Positions 12,026 to 24,700 of a stretch of DNA of 64,000 nucleotides are shown in pieces (positions within the stretch are counted from its first letter, which is position 1; each line of letters starts with the position of its first letter). Source of the stretch: Tubulanus polymorphus (taxonomy: Eukaryota; Nemertea; Palaeonemertea; Tubulaniformes; Tubulanidae); NCBI RefSeq assembly GCF_964204645.1, contig NC_134025.1:5089001-5153000 (forward strand), given 5' to 3'. The notes beneath the pieces were generated by a model that did not search any database, had not been told where the DNA came from, and saw nothing but the letters and a program-made list of their open reading frames with translations. The translations under genes were made by a program, and so were the position numbers.

Positions 12026-12847
12026 TCATCCATCCAAGTTTTCATTTTCTACGCACACCATCACGGGATAATTCGTTTCAAGCCAAGTCAACAGATCTTT
12101 CGGATTGAAAGAGAATGGTCCGACTCCACCTTGATATTTGATGATTCCGCCGACGATGGCGTAAATCCGTTCATTCACCGCACCAAACGATCGCATGCAA
12201 TTATTGTCAAGATCGTCGACGACGACAAAAAACGGTAGACCCATTTCAATGATAAACGTCGCCGCGGCGAATCTATCACTTAATGTACGGTGCATGTTTA
12301 CTTCCCGGCCGGTGCTCCGAAAACCCGGCCAGCGATCAGTAGGATGAGATTCGTCGATATAAACTAAAACGAAATCAACGACGCCAGAAAAATCAAAAGC
12401 CATTCTGCTGAGATCTTCCAAAGCATCCATAAACGGTGGTCAGGTGCAGTTCCCGAAGATGACCACCAAAGGTCTGCCGTTTCTCGCGTAATCCATCAGT
12501 TTCGCTTGTTTTTGGTCTACAACAGCAAAAACCGTAGGGTTAGGCGCTTCCTGGTTTATGCGCGCTAATTTCAATGTATCGTAGTAATGGGTTTTCAGTA
12601 CAAGTTTAAAACTTTCCAGCGAAAACAGCGACTCGGCCGCCTCAGTAGTGAAATTTTCGTATTGTCGTTTAGCCACGTTGGTCATTTTCGAAACGGCAAC
12701 CCTGCGAATCGGTGGAAATATTCCGATAGGAAACAACATCAAATGAATGTAGCAAATGACGATAAAGATGATGAAAAATCGTAGCCATGTGAATGTACGT
12801 CTTACGCCCGACGACAAGTCCGATACAAATTTATTCCAGCCTCCCAT
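12026..12847 (-). CDS. DIO: Iodothyronine deiodinase, selenoprotein (UGA = Sec)
   Basis: Intronless CDS for a 273-residue thioredoxin-fold selenoenzyme that removes iodine from iodothyronines. The ATG at 12847 has a strong context (GAAACATGG), and an in-frame TGA lies upstream at 12935-12937. A single N-terminal membrane anchor (RFFIIFIVICYIHLMLF) is followed by the catalytic domain. The active site reads RPLVVIFGNCT-Sec-PPFMDA, with the UGA Sec codon at 12440-12442 (residue 136; vertebrate deiodinases have Sec at about 126-170). The conserved DESHPTDRW, NMHRTLSDRFAAA and GGVGPFSFNPKDLLTWLE blocks follow, including both family histidines. The reading frame is open on both sides of the UGA, and a SECIS lies in the 3' UTR, so this is a functional Sec codon and not a nonsense mutation. 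The terminal stop is also UGA. Vertebrate subtype 1, 2 or 3 cannot be assigned; it is probably an invertebrate co-orthologue. Confidence 0.95.
12440..12442 (-). other. Selenocysteine UGA codon
   Basis: TGA on the minus strand between Thr (FGNCT) and Pro-Pro-Phe, exactly where deiodinases carry their catalytic selenocysteine. A conventional gene caller would split the gene here. Confidence 0.95.
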
Positions 12848-14069
12848 GTTTCTTGTGAGAAAACGGTTTTTGAGATGTCTCCAATGTTGGATCCCAATAT
12901 GTATTTGGTGCGCGCCAAAAACCGCCGCTTCCAATCATTACATCAGCTTAAAAATTACAGCGTGTTATTGGTTTCGATCAAGATGACGTCATCATTTTCT
13001 AACTGGCCAAGTGCGAACAAATATCGATATCATGTCACTGAATCATTCATCAGGATACAGTTTCATCAGATGCTGTGTGTATAACTGCGAAGATACCGGG
13101 GATAAAAACTTAAGACAGAAACCTGTATGCCTCAGCGAAATCTATCTCTTCCAATGAGTAATAAATTATTCCCATTTCCATAGAACAGCATTTCCAAAAG
13201 GTTTAAATTGTCCGAAGCTTCAGATTAGCCACGCTGTACTTTTCCTACTTTTCCTTGCAATCCCGATGCGGATATAAGAACTCGAAGATCCGAAAATAAT
13301 TTCTTCTTTTTCAACAGGTCCTCTTCAATCATATATCGGTGATATTCGGTTTCCGAAAACCTCATTGCGTCGGAATGAGATCGTTTCTAGAGCACTCATT
13401 TGTCATCGAGAAATAAGCTTGAATGAGATCATTTAGCCAGAGGCAATTGAACCCGTAACCGAATCTGGGCTAAATGATTCCCCGTTAGCAAACAAATGTG
13501 AAGTGTGATAAGCTTTTTGGTAATTGCTAGGCATCGGCGGTCAATTTGAGGAATCGATCGCAGAAAGGGCGGTCGACTTTTTGGAAAATGAATGATGCAT
13601 TTAATACAATACATTCAATAGTTCGAAATGATACTCAAGTGATAAGATTGCCAGAAATTAACCAAATATTGAAATTTTGTGCAATCTTCGTCATTCAAAG
13701 AACTAAAAGATCCGTGGTATCTACGGTGCTATCAAGATCTTTTGTTTTCTAAAACCAGTATTGATGGCGAAGATAAGGCTCGAGTGGAACTAAGCCACAT
13801 GGCTTGTTGCAAGTCTACTAAAGTTCTACTGTTTTAAATTCGACTGCCCGCGGTGCGCAATTCTGTCAGGTAACTGTACGGTGCTGCCACCATGTCACCT
13901 TGCTGCCCGGAGCTGTCCAGACCGCGTCGATGGATGCCCGTATGGTGCTGCCGCCATGCCTTAACGACCAACGTTAGATCCAACAGCAAGATCCACTACT
14001 ACTAGCAACGTTAGTTTGTTTTCCAGTTAAGTCATTGTTTCGAGCGTTTATTATTCTTCAAACACTACA
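12848..14069. other. Intergenic region between divergent DIO and MYCBP
   Basis: A head-to-head spacer of about 1.2 kb that should hold the deiodinase promoter and the MYCBP promoter with its 5' UTR. It contains a perfect CRE palindrome (12984-12991). At 13881-13965 two similar GGTGCTGCC(A/G)CCATG segments occur in a GC-richer stretch. No exon was found. Confidence 0.5.
12984..12991. promoter_or_regulatory. CRE palindrome upstream of the deiodinase
   Basis: TGACGTCA, a perfect cAMP response element, 137 bp upstream of the deiodinase ATG. The position is compatible with a proximal promoter. Binding by CREB-type factors is inferred from the sequence only. Confidence 0.45.
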
Positions 14070-15131
14070 ATGACGACTTACAGAGTAAGTATATCTAATC
14101 TACTTTATTTACAACAGCAGAAATTCACCTTGAACAATTCAAAATTAACCCAAAATTGGTAAAAAAGAATAATAATCGTACAAAAATTCCTCTTGTGCTA
14201 ACTACCAAAAAATAAAACGTACGTCCAGACCAGTCACCAGGACCAGTCTGAGCTTCTGGAATCTGTGTGCGGAGTGCGGCTTTTGAGCGACTGCAATTTA
14301 GGTGTCCCCCAGGCAGTGTTATATACCTCTAACCTAACCTTAACCATAACACTGTTCTTTTTTGACACTCTGATATTATTGTCATTTATATTATAATTTT
14401 ATAGCGCCACTGAAAAGGTTCCCTAAACTGCAGTTAGACCAGCCAAGGCCTCCGTCGCACGACCCTCCACGCACTCTGCAGTTTGATATGACTGATTGAT
14501 ACCTATGAATCTTTTTTGAATTTAGGCTGCTGATTCCAAACGGGAAGAGTACAGAAAATACTTAGAAAAGGCTGGAGTACTAGATGCTTTAACTAAAGGT
14601 AGACTATCCTATCCGTGAATGCATGATTGGTTTTTGATTACAGATGAACTCAATGACAAAGTGGTGCACCACCTTTTCCTTGTTAAGCTTTATAATTTCT
14701 AAACATACTTTTCAGTACTTGTCACGTTATATGAAGAACCCGAAAAACCAAACAATGCCTTAGAGTATCCTTTTATCGAAAACAGAACCAACATAGTTGT
14801 TAGTCTAACACTTGACATAGAATTTTATGAAAATCAATGATGGACTCTTCATTTGATTCCTTAACAAGCGTTAAAGCTTTCTTCGTCAGCATATCGGAGC
14901 TAGTGGGCCAGAAACTGCTGATGTCGAAGCACTTCGGTTAGAGGTCACGGAACTTAGACAAAAAGTTGAACAGTTAACCGAAGAAAACAATGAGCTCAAA
15001 GCTAAGGTAAGTTTAAAATATCTTAGTCAACAGTACCTTGAAAACTTTTTCATTAACATGCAATGTTTATGTATATATTTTTTCTAATTATTTGCCTTTT
15101 TCAGCTTCAACAAGAGCCAGCAGCTGAATAG
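14070..15131 (+). CDS. MYCBP: c-Myc-binding protein (AMY-1)
   Basis: Five coding exons: 14070-14084, 14526-14598, 14716-14764, 14877-15006 and 15105-15131, giving 97 residues (about 103 in vertebrates). Diagnostic sequence starts with MTTYR-AADSKREEYRKYLEKAG-VLDALTK, then VLVTLYEEPEKPNNALD, then FLRQHIGA. It ends in a C-terminal coiled coil (LRLEVTELRQKVEQLTEENN). MYCBP is a small helical adaptor that binds the Myc N-terminus and A-kinase anchoring proteins and is also found in cilia/flagella. All phases agree across the four introns. The third intron (14765-14876) has minor-spliceosome (U12) signals, whereas the others are ordinary GT-AG introns. The first coding exon carries only five codons. 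Confidence 0.95.
14765..14876 (+). other. U12-type intron in MYCBP
   Basis: The donor is GTATCCTTTT, an exact match to the minor-spliceosome 5' splice site. The branch site TTCCTTAAC at 14857-14865 is an exact match to the U12 consensus, with its branch A 12 nt before the AG acceptor, inside the usual 10-16 nt window. There is no polypyrimidine tract next to the acceptor (GCGTTAAAG), which is also typical. Confidence 0.9.
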
Positions 15132-16200
15132 ATGCATTCCACTAATTTACTTTTACTCGGAACTTCTGATTTAGATCTTCTACAATAACATTTTACCAGT
15201 ATTTTCACTGTGTGTACATATCATCAATTAGTTTACTAGGAATGTTCAGATTACGACTACATTTGGTCTCTATTGGTGTCGTTTCAAAAATTTGGAAAAA
15301 AGTTCCAACGGCACCCGGTACAGGAGTTGTTTATGTCAGAAGTTTACTGGAGCATATTTTGGTTACACAGCGTTTGAAATTTGCCTTCATTTATGAAATT
15401 ATCAGCCTAAAATATTTAATTTAAATGTACAAGACAATGCTGAAAGCTGGAATGTTTTAACTTTGCCGTTCGCTTGGAATTTATCCTAGCAGCTGAAGCA
15501 ATTAATTCAAATGAAATCGTCGACATGCCTAGCATAATCATCTGACACTAGATATCTATTATAAACCATATTCATTTCTGTTGTGCTGATTTTTTAAGAT
15601 GTTTAGAAATTTACATTTGTCATATTCAATGATTAAAATGCTCTATCTATATTTCTGTTATTTTTTCGCCACATATGCTCAGAATTATCTAAATTCTATG
15701 AAAAACGATGTCTGAACGAGGCTTCATTTAATTATCATTTCATTTTCAATTAGAAAGACCTAGCCTTAAATGTTATTTCTCCACGTATTTATTTGAGGTT
15801 TTCGTATATTCTCGTGAAAAATGTGAACAAGGAGGGGTCACAAGTTTGTGCTTTATTCATTAGCTATATTTTTTTATTCGTATGATTCAGTTGTATGGCA
15901 CCAATTCATCATATTTTAGTCAAAATTTTGGTTTGAAACAAATGTCATACAGATATGTGGCACCAGTTCATTTAATTATTCGTATATTTTGGAGTCAAGT
16001 TGGTCAGTAAGTGCAATTTTTTAGATGCAGTTGTGATCGGTACTGGTGATTGTTACATGATGCAAGCAGCATTACAGTAATATATATAAATCAGCTTATA
16101 TTTATTTTGTAAAAAAAAAACGTAATTTATAAGTGAAACAGTCGATTTATCTGCTGTAAATTCTGATAATTATTATCTAATAAATGTTGCGTATTTTATA
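15132..16200 (+). other. 3' UTR of MYCBP with polyadenylation signal
   Basis: AT-rich sequence without exons. The first convincing AATAAA is at 16179-16184, giving a 3' UTR of about 1.05 kb. Confidence 0.5.
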
Positions 16201-18576
16201 CTTGAAACAAAACCTTGAATAGCTTGTTTTTTTGTAGTAAGACGAGATAAACTCCAAAATTTGACGGAGAACAATTAACAATATATTAAGACATCTCTAC
16301 TGGACCCATTAGTTTCAAATGACTAGTTAGAAGATTGCGCCAAATTACATGTGTATGTAATGTATGTCCCCACATAGATTACAAGACCCTCTTTGTGCCA
16401 TTTGTTTGAATAGATTAGATCGAGATAGCTGCAGTCATACGGACTGGTCAAATTGTAATGGTTTGTGCATAATTAGAATTTTTTAAATCACTCACTCGTT
16501 GCTAAAATACTATCAAACGATGCTGTTAAAACAAGTGATGAGAATCACTTCCAGAACAAACCATTTGACCCATGTTAATATTTGCTTCGAGCCTGGTCTG
16601 AATTTTCTGGCCGGGTAAAATTTTGTGTAAATGGTCGGCCCTAGTAAAAAATTCCTGTGTGCAGCTGATTATGGAATCTCTGGAACCAATATTACGTACG
16701 AGTAATCCATTTCTAATTGTATTTAGTTAGAATAATTTTATTTCATACATGTATGAAAAACATAGATTAAGTTTAACAATGATACATGAAAATATCTTTA
16801 ACAGCAAAAACGAATAATGTTCATTATCCAAGGACTACTTTCAACACATAGTCAAAATGTAGTAGTATAAACCTGATATTTCCCGGTATGTATAGACAAA
16901 TATATCGAAACTTCATCAAGGCTAGGCTTTTTATAAACATACATTTTCCATTTATTTTGATTGACTAGTTCTCATATAGCCCATTGATCAGCTGGAATTG
17001 TTTCCAGGTTTCTTACGGGTGAATTCAAATTTCCCTGATTTTCCGCGACCCTTTAGCTAAGAGTCCTTGATTGAACTGGATACAAGATATCCTCACTGGG
17101 GGCCATTTCCTTATACCACTCATCACCAGTAGGAACATGAGACTAAAAATCAAGTCCCTAACCTTTACCCAATTTTCAAGAGAAGAGTCAGAATTCCCCG
17201 ATTTTCCCTGCAGACAATAGGGAAAATAAATCCGGAATTCCCTGATTTTCCCTGATCTGCTAAGAACTCTGATTGTAGATAGGCTGTTGAAAACCCTACA
17301 AAACCATTGGTATATATTGAATGAATATGACTTATGCAGAAGTTTTTCCATAAATGTATTTATTATGGCTTAATTTACATAGATCCACAGCTATTACATT
17401 AACCACTAACTAGATACAGTTATGCCAACCACATGGTTTTTGGTAGCATCTTACCAACGGTTGTGGCATAACTGATCAATTTTTCATTTCAGGTTATGTT
17501 CCGGACATTTTGGTACAAATATCACAAATTTCCATTATTTAACAGACAAAACAATAATTCGAATACTGGGACTTGTACACTACTCAAGGATTATTTCTTT
17601 TACCTCAATACCCCTTGTTGCATAGACACTGGACTTACAATGCAATCTACATATTTCAATATGTACACTACAGTTTTTATAATTAAAATAGTTTAAAATG
17701 ATGACGTGAAAAAAATAAATAGTGGTTTTGATAGTTTTATAACATTCAGAATATAAATATACTTTACTCAAATGAATGTAAATAGAGATTTGAAATGCCT
17801 TTGACGATAAGCATAGGTATATAAGGCACAACACTATTTGACCGGTTAAATTCTATTCAATTTCAAATTTTAGAAATGGTGCCTTTCTGTAGGTTGGGAC
17901 TTGTAAAACTTTCACCATTAGTGGATGAGAGGTGGCTTTTGTGTAAAAATATCAGTAAAATGTGATGATCATTAGTAATACGAATAAGTAATAAGTAATA
18001 AGAATACTCCCCATTTACAATATCAACGTTCAATAACAACTTTATCACAGCCACATCTAACAATATAAAGTGACTAAGTACTCTTGCCTTCCGTATCTAT
18101 CAAATCAGTTAACTCCATTTTACTGTAGAAATGTAATTCTTGAAATCCTCAGTAATTTACTCAATCATTTCAATCACAATCACAATGTACTAATCACTGA
18201 CCGGTGTCTCATCAGCTAGTAGCGGCTTTAAAAACGTAAACTGTGCTCACAACAACTTGTAGAGATCAATGATAATAAACCGAGAATCAACACTTAATAA
18301 TCATAAGGTTTTCAAAGAAAAAATGAGCGAAAACTTGAATTCAACATGAGCCACAAATAATCACATCATTGGTATCTAGCTTCTTGACATCATATCATGA
18401 ATACTTGATTCAGATTGTACTATAGAGTTTACTGAGTACTGTCATTTAAGAGACAGTCGTAAAACATCTAAACTATTGCTAGAATTAAATAGTTCGTTAC
18501 ATTATATGAGTATTACCCATTCAATTAGATATACATGTATATATACTTGTTCAATTTCAGTTTGCCTCATATATGT
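16201..18576. other. Intergenic spacer between convergent MYCBP and TRPA1
   Basis: No exon recognised. Around 17025-17260 a motif of the form ATTCCCTGATTTTCCCTG recurs three times (about 17028, 17193 and 17237), which looks like a decayed repeat or MITE fragment. The 108-codon open frame there is a by-product of this repeat. Confidence 0.4.
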
Positions 18577-18582
18577 TTTATT
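18577..18582 (-). terminator. Possible polyadenylation signal of TRPA1
   Basis: AATAAA on the minus strand, about 170 bp beyond the TRPA1 stop codon at 18749-18751. Confidence 0.4.
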
Positions 18583-18748
18583 CGATTTTACATGCCGTAA
18601 CCGTTTAATTGTCCCTGAAAACAAAAAGTACTCTGACGCACCAACTCAAGGGTTACCGAAGGAAATATTTTTATCCCTGCTGTTGATAATTACTTCCATC
18701 AGCAGGAAGCATTTTGCCTTTTAGTAAATCTAGTTGGTTAAAACGGAA

Positions 18749-21700
18749 TTACATTAGACCAGGATTAAGCTGTAGTTCATCTTGATCTCCAGTCTGATCA
18801 TCATCTTCATAATTCAAATCACTGGCCTCCATTAACTTTCTCATCATGCCCATGATCGTTTCGTTTTGCTCAGTGAGGTTCTTCAGTCGAAGGCGCATTT
18901 TTCCAATGTCTTTCTGAATGACTTCTTGTTGTTCTTCGATTCTTTCAATGTCATCCTAAATAATAAATAGGTTAATTTTCATATTACTACAATGACTATT
19001 TTCATATCATGATACATGATGAAAGACATTGGAACATAAATGTTCGATGAGAAGCCACCATAGAGAAAATGTTTGTATTGATTATCTAGTTCTGACACTC
19101 CAGATTCCAACTCACCAGTTCTGGATTAAGAGCCTGAGCTATAGTGGATGCTGATAATGTGCTTTCCCAATTCATAAATTTTCTCACAGCCCCCATTCTT
19201 TTGTTCGGTCGAATCGTTTCGCACTTGCGTATAAACTTCCGTCTCAGAAATTGTGGCAAGATGCCTTCAACTTCAAGAGCCAATTCAACCTAGAGAATAT
19301 TAACACATGAAGTTCATCAATACAGAGATACTGAACTAAAATATTTTTCTAATGTGAAGAAAATAAGAAGCTGTACCTGCATTGCTAATCTCTTAAGGAC
19401 AGCCTGTTCTTGTACAGCTTTGATGTCATCTACAGCCAAACCAACCTACAACATTTAGAATATACTATTAACGCAACCATAAACTCATTAATATTTCAAC
19501 ATTAAGCCAGCTCTTTAAACCACTTAAAATCAACTTGTCAATCATAAATATTACAATATTGAGAAGTAAGATTTTTTGTATACAAATAATTGTATCTGAA
19601 TTATATAAAACAGTTACAACACTGAATGAGCGCTTCATCTGCTGAGATACAGAAAAGAACATCTGATATCACACATAAAATATCTGAATACATGTGTATG
19701 TTGCACGTGACGAGTGATCAGCATTCATTACAGCACGCTTATATTCATTTTGATTCACTAATAATTTCGATTTTGATCCTTCTTTCGAAACTCAATCCAA
19801 TCAAATTGAAGCATTCTGATTTCTCTTGATTACATACACATAAATAAATTGGAGTCATCCCTATATCATCATATACACAATATTGATATTAAAGTCATAT
19901 TTTTCCTTCACCTCCAATTTGTGTATCTTTTGATTTTAAACCCCTTCATCCTAATGTATACGTAATGTATGGATGAACCTAATCATGAATTCTAGGAGCA
20001 TTTATCGATAAAGCTTTAATCAGACGAAAACATCTCGAGGTAAAATCAGAGGATGCTGTTAGGAATTGAATCTATTCGGAAAATCATTAAGACGCATGAT
20101 CCAAAAAAATAACACCCTGGGTCTGACATTACACAGGCAGGAAATTGGCCAAATGGACCTATCTAAATGCAATATTCGGGGGATTAGTGAGGAATCAAAG
20201 ATCTATTATGGGAAGAATGTAGAAAAGAAACAAGTTCTCCTACTCGAATGCAAACATAAATTAAACTAGGTATTCTACATTTTTAGTTAAAACAAAAACA
20301 ACAACGAACATTTTAATGTAGATACATTAATACATATATGAGTAAAGAGTGATTAATTCGAGTGAAACAACAATTGGCAAAGAGTGAAGGACGAAGGACT
20401 CTATAGGACAGTAGTGCGCCGAGATTGTTATAAATTACCAGCAAGTTCATCGTGATGATTGACATCATGATGACAAATGTATAGAATAGGATATAGGACA
20501 TGGTCTCATAGAACACCATTGAGACATAGGTAGCTTCGGATCTCGGGTACATAGTCGTAAACAAATCGTCGTACTCAAATTCACCGATCATCATTACGGT
20601 CGTCTTAATGAGCGAAAAGTCGAATCGTCGAAACGACACCTGAAACATATACCGATCGCAACGCGTTAGTTTCAACAGTTTCAACATTATCTAACCACTA
20701 CTTACCAGTAAATTCATTATAATGATCGACATGACGATGAGGAAGCCAACGAATAATATATACATGGTAATCGGGTAAAAATGGTTTCCCGCGTATGAAC
20801 CATCGAGCGTATGAAACACGCCTTCATATTCCATTTCACCGATCATCATCACCATCGTCTTCACTAATGTTTTACCGAATGAATTAAACGTCACCTGCAA
20901 TATTCGCCCGTCAAACAACACTGCATATACATGTATATAATACAACACATGACTGCACAGACCGATGGAGTAACAATTATCAATGCCGGTATTATACCTT
21001 ATTATCATTTACATTATTCCTTACTTATTAAAGCTCATTATTATTACTATTTATCATTAAATTCTTTTTCAAGGGGCCTGAACGTCCTAGTGATCATACA
21101 GCCTTTATGGCTCTATTCAGGCCCCCAATCATCAAACTTGTGCATTAATACAAGCCCTTTATAATGTCACTGTTGGGAACAATGAAAAACATGGCAATAA
21201 AATGAAGCCATCATGATCAAGAATGGTATTTTCATTGAATATGACTTAGATTGAGCAAATCTGTTCTCTGTAAATGTTGGTGTCAAATGAGCAGTGGCAT
21301 TAACAAAGATAGCGTTATAAAGCCATGGACATTGACTGGTATCGTTTTATAGTCAATTACTGTGTATGAATGATTGAATTACATAATCTTTGAATTAGGC
21401 ATGAATCAAAACCAGCCGAGACCTTAACAATACATTGATAGGCTATCGTGTCAGTGTACAGTCACTTGTTACAATTCACAATTTGTCCGTTTTTTACGAT
21501 GGGACAGATATTATACAAACCTGATTTTGTAACAGCATGTAAAACGCGAATGCGAACGCCAATATGAACAGAACGAACACGACGAAGAAACGAAGAAATG
21601 TACGGAAAACATCCGTAAACATCACCACGTAGATACCAAAACGCGGAACTTTACGAATGAATAACACAAGATCGATCCACGCTAAAAATATACTCGCTGC

Positions 21701-24700
21701 TCCAACTTGCCACTGCCATGCCTAATGAGAGAAAACTACATATCAGAACAATGTTTTCCCGAAGGTGACTTTTAGAATATAGTTGAAATGCTAAATAAAC
21801 TACTAGCTCTGGAGACTTTTATATTTTTCATTATAATTGTGGGATATTCTACATACTATCTTCACAACAAGGATGTAATGTTTCATCAATGGTTATACAT
21901 ATCAGAACATCGGCATGGTCGTTCAAATGACCAGTAAATGGAGGAATTTCTTACCTCTCTGATGCCGATTTCACTTTGACAATCAGTAAAGTCCATCACT
22001 AGTAAAATTGCAGTGACATACATCACCCATTCAATGAAATTCTCCATTGTGAGGTAATGCAGTTTTGACTGATATATTTGGAACAGCTGAAAAATAATTG
22101 AAGACGCTCATGTACAAACTGCTATGTTATTCTTCAAAATCATAACCCTAAATTTTACATACAAAGAATTAGCAATCAAAGTTCGTATACGTTTTTGAGA
22201 AGAGCAAAATCTGAATAAATGTCAATCGTATTGAAATATTTACCTCTCGCAGTAGATTGAAAGCCGTCAATGAAATTATGACCCATTTCGATATTTTTAA
22301 GATCAACTTCCCAGTTTCATCCAACAATTCAGTGTAACCATTTGCCCTAACATCCTCACAACCAGTACAATTCCTATAGTAAGAGATAAAAGATACTTAA
22401 CTTGTAGCCATCGGATTGAAAGGATTTAGAACAATGCGAAATTATTCAAAGATTTTACGTACATTGTAGATTTGCAGTAGGCAAATGGAGGAAATGCGAC
22501 CATTGTATACGTGGTAAGAAACGTCAAAAATATGACATAAAAACTGAGATTCCCGTAGTAAACATAACGACCAAAGCTATTCCACTTGTGACGCAATAGT
22601 GAAGTAACCAACGGATGCATCAGTAAATCTTCACGATTGGACTGCACCTGAATAAAAATGCACCTGATATTAAGTAACATGTATATTTCTAACGAGTACC
22701 GGGCATCTTTTCCTGATCATTTACCATTATCATCAATGGATGATTTTTCTTAATAAGAGTTGAGTCCGCTGAATATGGTTTAACGTCTTCTTTCAGACGA
22801 AATTCTTCATCATAGATATCGCCTGAATAAAAAAATCAATATCACTTACTTACTAATTAACATTTACAAATACAAATTTACAAATCACAAAACCAGGATC
22901 CTTTATGCAAACCTGGGTCAGTTCCTGATTCGCTTTGTGGAATTTCCTTCCAGTATGAATACATGTCATCCAGAAATTCATAGTTGAATGTGATTTTGTA
23001 CTTCGGATGTTCAGCATTCATTGAATTAGATGACGTACACTTCATGAAAACTTTCTCAGCCACATCTGAAATCAGGTCGATCAAGTGTTACACCGATCCA
23101 CTTGAGAACTGGGTTTTTCTCAAACAAGACTATGAAAAACAAGTGTATGAATTATAAATACCTGGCATCTTCTTGATGAGTTTCCTCATGGGAGTATTCC
23201 TCCTACCAGAGGAGGGATCTGAAGTTTCATTTCGTAATGCTTCCTCCCAGCGGTCACTTTCACAAATAACAGTAGCTACATCCCTGAAATAAAAAATGTC
23301 ACCAGTAAAGAATATGACTTTGATGTCGATTTTCATGTGTGAGTGCTCCCCACGGGAATGTGGTAAAACCTATTACCTGAAGTTATTGTCAATAGCTAAG
23401 TCGAGACAATTGTTACCATCACTATCACGCTGCTCCACTGAAGCGTTCCATGCGAGCAACAATTTAACCATATCAGCATGACCTCTAGATGATGCCAAAT
23501 GAAGGGGTGTGGTCTATAATAACAAAACACAGAATCATTTTCATTATGATTTAACACTGAGTATTTAGTGATTTTAGCCAAGTAATGCGTTGTACATGCG
23601 GTTACACCCAAAATATACTTTAGCTACAACTTAAGTGAAACAGAAATCACGGAATCTTGAAGTAATCAAACCATGCATGAATCAAAAACGTATAATAAAC
23701 AGTTCTTGTCAGAGAAAAGGATTGAACTATGGTATCTAATAGAAAATTATCAACACAGTTTATATTCTAAGGGAAACTTTGAAGATGAACACACGTTTTT
23801 CTCACTTTCATAGAGTAATTCATGTTAGATTACATTACTATATCAATATACAGCTGGTCATAGTCAAAATTAGAGACACACTACAAGTGTGTTTTTACTC
23901 AAATACATGTACTTCTGAAATATATGCTACTCAAATGTGGTAATTAATGCTAATTAACTTTCAAATTGCATACATAGAGAATGGGTTAAAATTATACAGC
24001 TCAAAGAACACGATCAAATAAATAATTCTACAGAGATAAATCAACATTTCCATTCGAGATCATTCTTCGATCAGATAGGGCACCAATCAGTGGTTCAATT
24101 TGAAATTGGAAGCAAATGATTTCTAAAGCACGATGGAAATGTTATAACATAAGAAACTCACCATACACGAGGGACAACAATAGATTTTACAAATAGATCT
24201 TTTATACATTCTACCGATACCTTAGACTTATCCATAGGGTCGACAGGACTGTCATTATCAAGTAAACGACGAGCTGTCTTAACCCAACCTTTTGCGGCTG
24301 CGCAATCGAGTGGTGTCCACAGATTACAATTCCTGTCAGCAAGATTATAGCAAAGTTAAATAGCGCTAACTACGTAATAAGATATCAAAGCACAGATACT
24401 GTCACCAAAAGAGAAGATTGTGAATAAGAATCCTCCCAACTCGGCACTCATGATGTTGGGTGTCTAATTTTCAGCTCCCTTTGAAAGTGTTTACCGGTAG
24501 TTTTAACTACATGTTAGCCTTTTCGACACCAAACACCTCTAACACCATTTACAGTATGAATATAATAACGGTATCACAGTCACCACAACTACCTGGTACG
24601 TATATATTGACAGGCAAATAGTTTAGATTTGATGCTTCTCGGATATATGATTATAGATAGAATCCTTTGAAAGTGATACTATACAGAAATCCATACATAA

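Noticed and set aside
12848-12934. Longer deiodinase start reaching 12934
   Set aside because: The first codon there is TTG, not ATG, and an in-frame TGA precedes it directly. The ATG at 12847 has a strong context and gives a normal deiodinase length.
18476-18724. 82-codon plus-strand open frame next to the TRPA1 stop
   Set aside because: Lies antisense to the TRPA1 3' UTR and has no family resemblance.
23066-23161. Short TRPA1 introns suspected as retained coding sequence
   Set aside because: Both ends have proper GT-AG signals, and the flanking phases only match when this stretch is removed.
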